From Candidatus Altarchaeales archaeon (lineage in GTDB: Archaea > Altiarchaeota > Altiarchaeia > IMC4 > SCGC-AAA252-I15), in NCBI GenBank assembly GCA_016867655.1, contig VGJA01000028.1, positions 1 through 9,446 of the forward strand: a stretch of DNA of 9,446 bases, read 5' to 3'. Within the stretch, counting starts at the first letter, position 1. Each line of letters begins with the position of its first letter. The position numbers and the translations under genes were made by a program. Under the pieces are notes generated by a model that had not been told where the DNA came from, did no database searches, and saw only the letters and a list, made by a program, of their open reading frames with translations. This document shows, one piece after another, positions 6,660 to 9,446 of the stretch.

Positions 6660-7876
6660 ATCTGGCGCACAAGCGGTTTGCTCAAATGCCTCCTAGCTCT
6701 TGGCGGCACTTCATACCAACCAGCCTTCAGATTCCTTTTGATTTCAGTGGTTTTGGCTTCTCTTGTTCTCTTGCCGCATTTCCTGCATTTATAGCCCTTG
6801 CCTCTTCCTGCGGACGTCATTTTTTTGCTGCAACAGTTAGGCACTACAAACACAGTCTCACGAGCAAGCCCGCAAACAAAAAGCTTCTCCAAATTAACTG
6901 TGCCAGGATACCTGCCAACACCGCCAAAACACCTCACAACATCGCCAACCATCAGCTGACGTACAACACTTCTAAACCCGCCAGTAGGCTCATAGGCGCC
7001 GCAAGAAATAACGCCAGAACCGTCTTCAACCTCGAAGAAAACATGCCCGCCAGATATCGTTTTAGGCTTGGTGGAAACAACACCCTCAAAAACAACACAA
7101 TCATAAGGCCTGATTTCAGAAATCTTCTTAACTCTAAGATGAACGTCAGTGCCCTGGTTTGACTCAAAAATCTGCATTAGTGAAATGTCCTCCAAAGGCC
7201 GCAACATCTTCCAGGCTTTTTCAACAACCTCAGGACTTTCACCCCTAATACCACAAAACAAAGGGTCATAGCCATGAGGAGTAATCAAAACCTGCTTAGT
7301 CTCAAGGTCAACATTATCAAAAGTCTTAGGATAAACCCTGTTATTCATCTCAAAAACAGAATTCAAATCCAACTTTCTAGGTCCTCTAGCTTTCTCACCC
7401 CTATATGCAATAAACTCATAAGTCTTGTCTACAATCCTGCTGCCAACAGCAGCCAAAGCACCAATAACACCCCTACCATTCTTATACTTGAAAACCTCTG
7501 CACCAACCTTTCCAGCTAATTCATCAGCCTCCTTTATTTCAACCAACTGTGAAACAGCCTTCAGATAAAAATCATTCAACACATCTCTCTCTTTACCTGC
7601 AAGCTTGTCTACGAAAACAACGCCGGGATTGGTCTTGCTGTCATTTAAATAAGAATACTTTTCAACCAAACGGAGAGTAAATTTTTTTACAACATCCAAA
7701 TCCCCCTCAAGCTCTACTGCAACCGCGCCATTACCACGAGTCTTAAAAGGAATGTTCGGGTTAAGCCTGATTAATTTTGGAAATGAAAGTGGTTCAAATT
7801 TTCTGCACAACAAAGCAGCTAGATAGGTAGTGCAACCGCCTTTCACTGAATCTGTATCGTCAATCCCAATCAACAT
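6656..7876 (-). CDS. tiaS: tRNA(Ile2) 2-agmatinylcytidine synthetase
   Basis: TiaS uses ATP to attach agmatine to C34 of the CAU anticodon of tRNA-Ile2, so that it reads AUA instead of AUG. It is essential in archaea and is a strong domain marker. The 406 residues match the family length (about 420). The N-terminal kinase-like domain begins MLIGIDDTDSVKGGCTTYLA (1-20). A ferredoxin-like part follows, with KTRGNGAVAV (45-54) and FESNQGTDVHLR (237-248). An OB fold spans about 258-335 (FEGVVSTKP, FFEVEDGSGVI). A C-terminal zinc ribbon is at 346-367. In that ribbon the first knuckle reads PNCCSKKM, with adjacent C348-C349, where relatives usually have C-x-x-C; the second knuckle CRKC (364-367) is normal. 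AAAGGT ten to fifteen bases upstream supports the ATG at 7876. The gene diverges from the ATPase gene across a region of TGACTT boxes. Confidence 0.95.
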   Translation of the reverse strand: MLIGIDDTDSVKGGCTTYLAALLCRKFEPLSFPKLIRLNPNIPFKTRGNGAVAVELEGDLDVVKKFTLRLVEKYSYLNDSKTNPGVVFVDKLAGKERDVLNDFYLKAVSQLVEIKEADELAGKVGAEVFKYKNGRGVIGALAAVGSRIVDKTYEFIAYRGEKARGPRKLDLNSVFEMNNRVYPKTFDNVDLETKQVLITPHGYDPLFCGIRGESPEVVEKAWKMLRPLEDISLMQIFESNQGTDVHLRVKKISEIRPYDCVVFEGVVSTKPKTISGGHVFFEVEDGSGVISCGAYEPTGGFRSVVRQLMVGDVVRCFGGVGRYPGTVNLEKLFVCGLARETVFVVPNCCSKKMTSAGRGKGYKCRKCGKRTREAKTTEIKRNLKAGWYEVPPRARRHLSKPLVRQI

Positions 7877-8094
7877 ATATTACCTTTTGGTTTAATAGCT
7901 CATAAAAGATTGTGACTTGTCTTTATGACTTGTTTACAAACCTGCTTAATGCCCTTTTTATACTTGAAAAAGTAATTCATAAAAAGTAGTTATATGGCTT
8001 ATTTTGGTGACTTATAAAAAAGTAAGGTTTTTATATTAGTAAGTTAATTAATAAAATTGAAGTCACATGAATTACTTCCATGACTTAACAAAAG
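7877..8094. promoter_or_regulatory. AT-rich divergent control region with TGACTT boxes (candidate operator or origin)
   Basis: This 218-base region separates tiaS (minus) from the ATPase gene (plus). TGACTT occurs at 7913-7918, 7926-7931, 8008-8013 and 8081-8086, and its complement AAGTCA at 8060-8065. The last two form an inverted pair with a 15-base spacer. An 11-bp perfect inverted repeat, AAGTAATTCAT (7970-7980) / ATGAATTACTT (8067-8077), frames the centre, and CTTTTTAT (7954-7961) / ATAAAAAG (7979-7986) forms a hairpin arm pair. TTTTATAT at 8029-8036 is a plausible TATA box for the ATPase, with a start near 8060 inside the box pair. TATAAAAAGG on minus (plus 7952-7961) could serve tiaS, with two boxes in its leader. 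The layout fits an initiator-bound origin, a partition site, or an autoregulated operator. Confidence 0.6.
7913..8086. repeat. Intergenic TGACTT/AAGTCA box cluster (five copies)
   Basis: There are five exact copies of a six-base word in 174 bases. The flanks are similar: ATGACTTG, GTGACTTG, GTGACTTA, ATGACTTA, and GAAGTCAC on the other strand. By eye the word occurs only twice in the rest of the window outside 7913-8975 (856-861 and, as AAGTCA, 5021-5026). Near-matches such as ATGGCTTA (7994-8001) may be weaker sites. Confidence 0.65.
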
Positions 8095-9252
8095 ATGGAT
8101 AGAAAAGAGTACTACAGAAAGTTGGGCTGGTCCAAAAGCCCATTCATAAAAAGCACATCAATGGACACGCCAATACTGAAAAGAGAGCAAGAATACAACA
8201 CAATAGGAGAATGTATCGGCGGCTGGGACCGGATAATGGTTGTCACAGCCCCAATTGGTTATGGAAAAACAACATTCATGAACACCCTGGTAAAAAACAA
8301 GCCCCCTGAAGTAGATTATGTGGTTTTCTTTGATTCCTACGAGCCAGTCGAGGAAGTGATGGATAGGATAAAGATGAAACTTCCAGTCTGGAAGAGGGTC
8401 TTCTCAAAAGACATAGACAGAACGCTCTTTGGAGAGTTTTTACATAAAAAACTAGGCAGCAAGAAGATGCTTTTGTTGTTTGATGAAGCACAGGACTATG
8501 AAAACGACTTGTTCAAATGGCTTAGGATACTGAATGACAGGGTTGACAACTTGTTTATGCTATTCCTAGGCCTAAAAGGCCTTGAGGATAAGATTACTGC
8601 AGAGTCGTCTTTCAGGGACAGGAAAACTAAGTCAATAACCTTGACTTCTTTTTCAATTGATGACTTACAAAAAATAGTCACTCAAAGGATTAGGTGGGTT
8701 GGTGGTAGAGGTATAAGTCCTTTCACAGAAAACGGCTTGAAGAGACTGTGCGAGACGGCAAACAATGTGCCTAGAAGGCTTATGGAAAACGGCCAGAAGG
8801 TGGTTGAGGAATGCGCAGTCAGTGGGTTATTTTCTATTGATGAGAATATTGTGGAGGAGGTTATTGGAACATATGCTGGGGAGGATGTTAGATTGACACC
8901 AATTTCTGAGGAGAGAGAAATAGAAGTCCCTGAGGATATTGAAAGTAAGTCAACAGATTATAAGTCATATGACTTAATGAGTGAATTGTCGCCAATGCAA
9001 AGGGAGATAGTCAACCTGCTTAGGGAAAAGGAATCGCTAAGTATCACAGAATTAAGCTCAATGCTAAAGAAGGATATACGAAGCATAGGGTCCTTGATAA
9101 GGAAGTTGAGAGGTTTGAATCCAGAAGAAGTAGGCAGGAAACCCAACATACAGTATCCAGTGGTTGTAAGAAAGGGTAAGGAAACTCGCATGGGGAGGAT
9201 CCAATATGTTTATGGCCTTTCAGACAACACGAGGAGGTTGCTGGCTAGGTAA
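8095..9252 (+). CDS. AAA+ ATPase with C-terminal winged-helix domain (ExeA/Orc-like architecture)
   Basis: The 385-residue protein starts with a short leader (LGWSKSPF, 10-17), then an AAA+ core: Walker A PIGYGKTT (53-60) and Walker B MLLLFDEAQ (125-133). An arginine-containing lid NNVPRRLMENG (223-233) resembles sensor 2 of Orc1/Cdc6 and ExeA-type ATPases. The DEAQ Walker B is closer to ExeA/TniB-type AAA_22 proteins than to classical Orc1/Cdc6 (DE-x-D). A charged linker (270-295) leads to a winged-helix domain (about 297-380; LSPMQREIVNLLREKESLSI, then ITELSSMLKKDIRSIGSLIRK), which should bind DNA. ATP-dependent DNA binding is therefore likely; the process is not certain. TGACTT boxes lie upstream and within the gene, suggesting it binds near its own locus. 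No ribosome binding site precedes the ATG at 8095. It could be a replication initiator, a partition ATPase or an ATP-dependent regulator. Confidence 0.85.
   Translation: MDRKEYYRKLGWSKSPFIKSTSMDTPILKREQEYNTIGECIGGWDRIMVVTAPIGYGKTTFMNTLVKNKPPEVDYVVFFDSYEPVEEVMDRIKMKLPVWKRVFSKDIDRTLFGEFLHKKLGSKKMLLLFDEAQDYENDLFKWLRILNDRVDNLFMLFLGLKGLEDKITAESSFRDRKTKSITLTSFSIDDLQKIVTQRIRWVGGRGISPFTENGLKRLCETANNVPRRLMENGQKVVEECAVSGLFSIDENIVEEVIGTYAGEDVRLTPISEEREIEVPEDIESKSTDYKSYDLMSELSPMQREIVNLLREKESLSITELSSMLKKDIRSIGSLIRKLRGLNPEEVGRKPNIQYPVVVRKGKETRMGRIQYVYGLSDNTRRLLAR
8629..8666. repeat. Intragenic TGACTT box triplet
   Basis: AAGTCA at 8629-8634, TGACTT at 8642-8647 and TGACTT at 8661-8666 (as ATGACTTA) lie within 38 bases of the ATPase coding sequence. 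The first two form an inverted pair with a 7-base spacer. They use the same word as the boxes upstream of the gene. Confidence 0.5.
8947..8976. repeat. Intragenic TGACTT boxes with a 16-bp perfect palindrome
   Basis: TAAGTCATATGACTTA at 8961-8976 is a perfect palindrome built from two box copies, and a third box (AAGTCA, 8947-8952) lies just before it. It falls in the linker between the ATPase core and the winged helix (encoding YKSYDL), where protein constraint is likely low. This suggests a DNA-level role, such as the best binding site for a dimeric protein. Confidence 0.55.
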
Positions 9253-9280
9253 TAGTCATGTGTTCACCTTGATACATGAT

Positions 9281-9336
9281 TCCCTCTTTAGAGGGAGATT
9301 GGGTGTGGGGTAGATGGGTGGTTGGGCCCCGCACCC
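9281..9336 (+). other. Two tandem hairpins, the second G-rich with quadruplex potential
   Basis: TCCCTC (9281-9286) pairs with GAGGGA (9291-9296) over a TTTA loop. Directly after it, GGGTGTGGGG (9301-9310) pairs with CCCCGCACCC (9327-9336), ten pairs with one G-U in RNA, over a 16-base loop. The 9301-9326 strand also holds four G-runs (GGG, GGGG, GGG, GGG) with loops of 3, 5 and 5, a canonical quadruplex pattern that would compete with the stem. It begins 28 bases after the ATPase stop. A terminator is possible but no T-run follows; a structured leader of the next gene or a small RNA is equally possible. Confidence 0.5.
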
Positions 9337-9353
9337 TCATATTCACACAAAAA

Positions 9354-9446
9354 ATGGACGACGGGAAAACAGTGTATGGGGTTTTGAAAAAGTTCTATGA
9401 ACACAAGGAGGACAAAATAGGGGCTAAAAGCTTGTGCGAGGAGGAT
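9354..9446 (+). CDS. Start of a possible gene running off the window (31 codons visible)
   Basis: An open frame begins at ATG 9354 and continues to the window end without a stop (MDDGKTVYGVLKKFYEHKED...). Its composition is protein-like: charged, with an amphipathic Lys/Glu-rich stretch. The same frame is open back to an ATG at 9276, but that extension translates the hairpin region into an unlikely Trp-rich peptide (DWVWGRWVVG), so the later start is preferred. No ribosome binding site or clear TATA box precedes it; it may depend on transcription from the ATPase gene. The function is not recognisable from the part visible. Confidence 0.4.
   Translation, partial: MDDGKTVYGVLKKFYEHKEDKIGAKSLCEED

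Noticed and set aside
6146..7162. Long plus-strand open frame of 338 codons crossing the permease 3' end and running antisense to tiaS
   Set aside because: Both overlapped genes are clear family members in other frames. The translation is rich in Asn, His, Pro and Ser with no domain, which is typical of an antisense shadow.
8067..8102. Eleven-codon upstream ORF overlapping the ATPase start
   Set aside because: It has no ribosome binding site, and it is created by the inverted-repeat and TGACTT sequences themselves.
8095..9252. Naming the ATPase cdc6/orc1
   Set aside because: The Walker B is DEAQ and the N-terminal Orc1/Cdc6 recognition motifs (such as the PxR-x-E-x-E lead-in and GPPGTGKT) are absent, so only architecture and context support an initiator role.
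9301..9350. H/ACA guide RNA or tRNA-like element in the G-rich hairpin region
   Set aside because: There is no upper stem with pseudouridylation pocket or K-turn, and no tRNA T-arm or anticodon arm. The ACA downstream is not at a fixed distance from a suitable stem.

Overview
The window looks like chromosomal DNA of an archaeon. The diagnostic genes are tiaS (tRNA-Ile2 agmatidine synthetase), nreA (archaeal repair protein with a PCNA-binding tail), archaeal-type pheT and nrdD sequences, a COG1784-type TctA-like permease, GAGGTGA-type ribosome binding sites and TATA-like boxes at archaeal spacing. Compact packing and two genes that stop cleanly at a domain boundary would fit a reduced-genome lineage such as DPANN, but the exact lineage cannot be read from this sequence. 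No rRNA, tRNA, CRISPR array or transposase was found. No gene-free stretch exceeds about 220 bases.

Layout: (1) 1-1070, two small plus-strand membrane-protein genes, each with its own ribosome binding site and a T-run terminator; the second is of the DUF4870 type. (2) 1073-1124, a structured convergent intergenic region. (3) 5367 down to 1125, a minus-strand cluster nrdD - nreA - pheT(N-terminal half). NreA is complete, with a four-Cys zinc knuckle and a C-terminal PIP box. NrdD ends just before the zinc/glycyl-radical domain. PheT ends just after the B3/4 editing domain. (4) 5368-5468, a divergent promoter region. (5) 5469-6659, a TctA-like permease on plus, whose stop codon overlaps that of minus-strand tiaS (6656-7876). 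(6) 7877-8094, an AT-rich divergent region with five TGACTT/AAGTCA boxes. (7) 8095-9252, an AAA+ ATPase with a C-terminal winged helix whose coding sequence carries six more boxes, including a 16-bp perfect palindrome. (8) 9281-9336, two hairpins, one G-rich, then the start of a possible gene running off the window.

Functional themes: tiaS lets the cell read the AUA codon, which is visibly common in the membrane-protein genes here. nrdD, nreA and pheT relate to DNA precursors, repair and translation fidelity. The most unusual signals are the two domain-boundary truncations in one cluster, and the dense TGACTT cluster tied to the ATPase gene. The cluster suggests an initiator/origin, partition or autoregulatory system.
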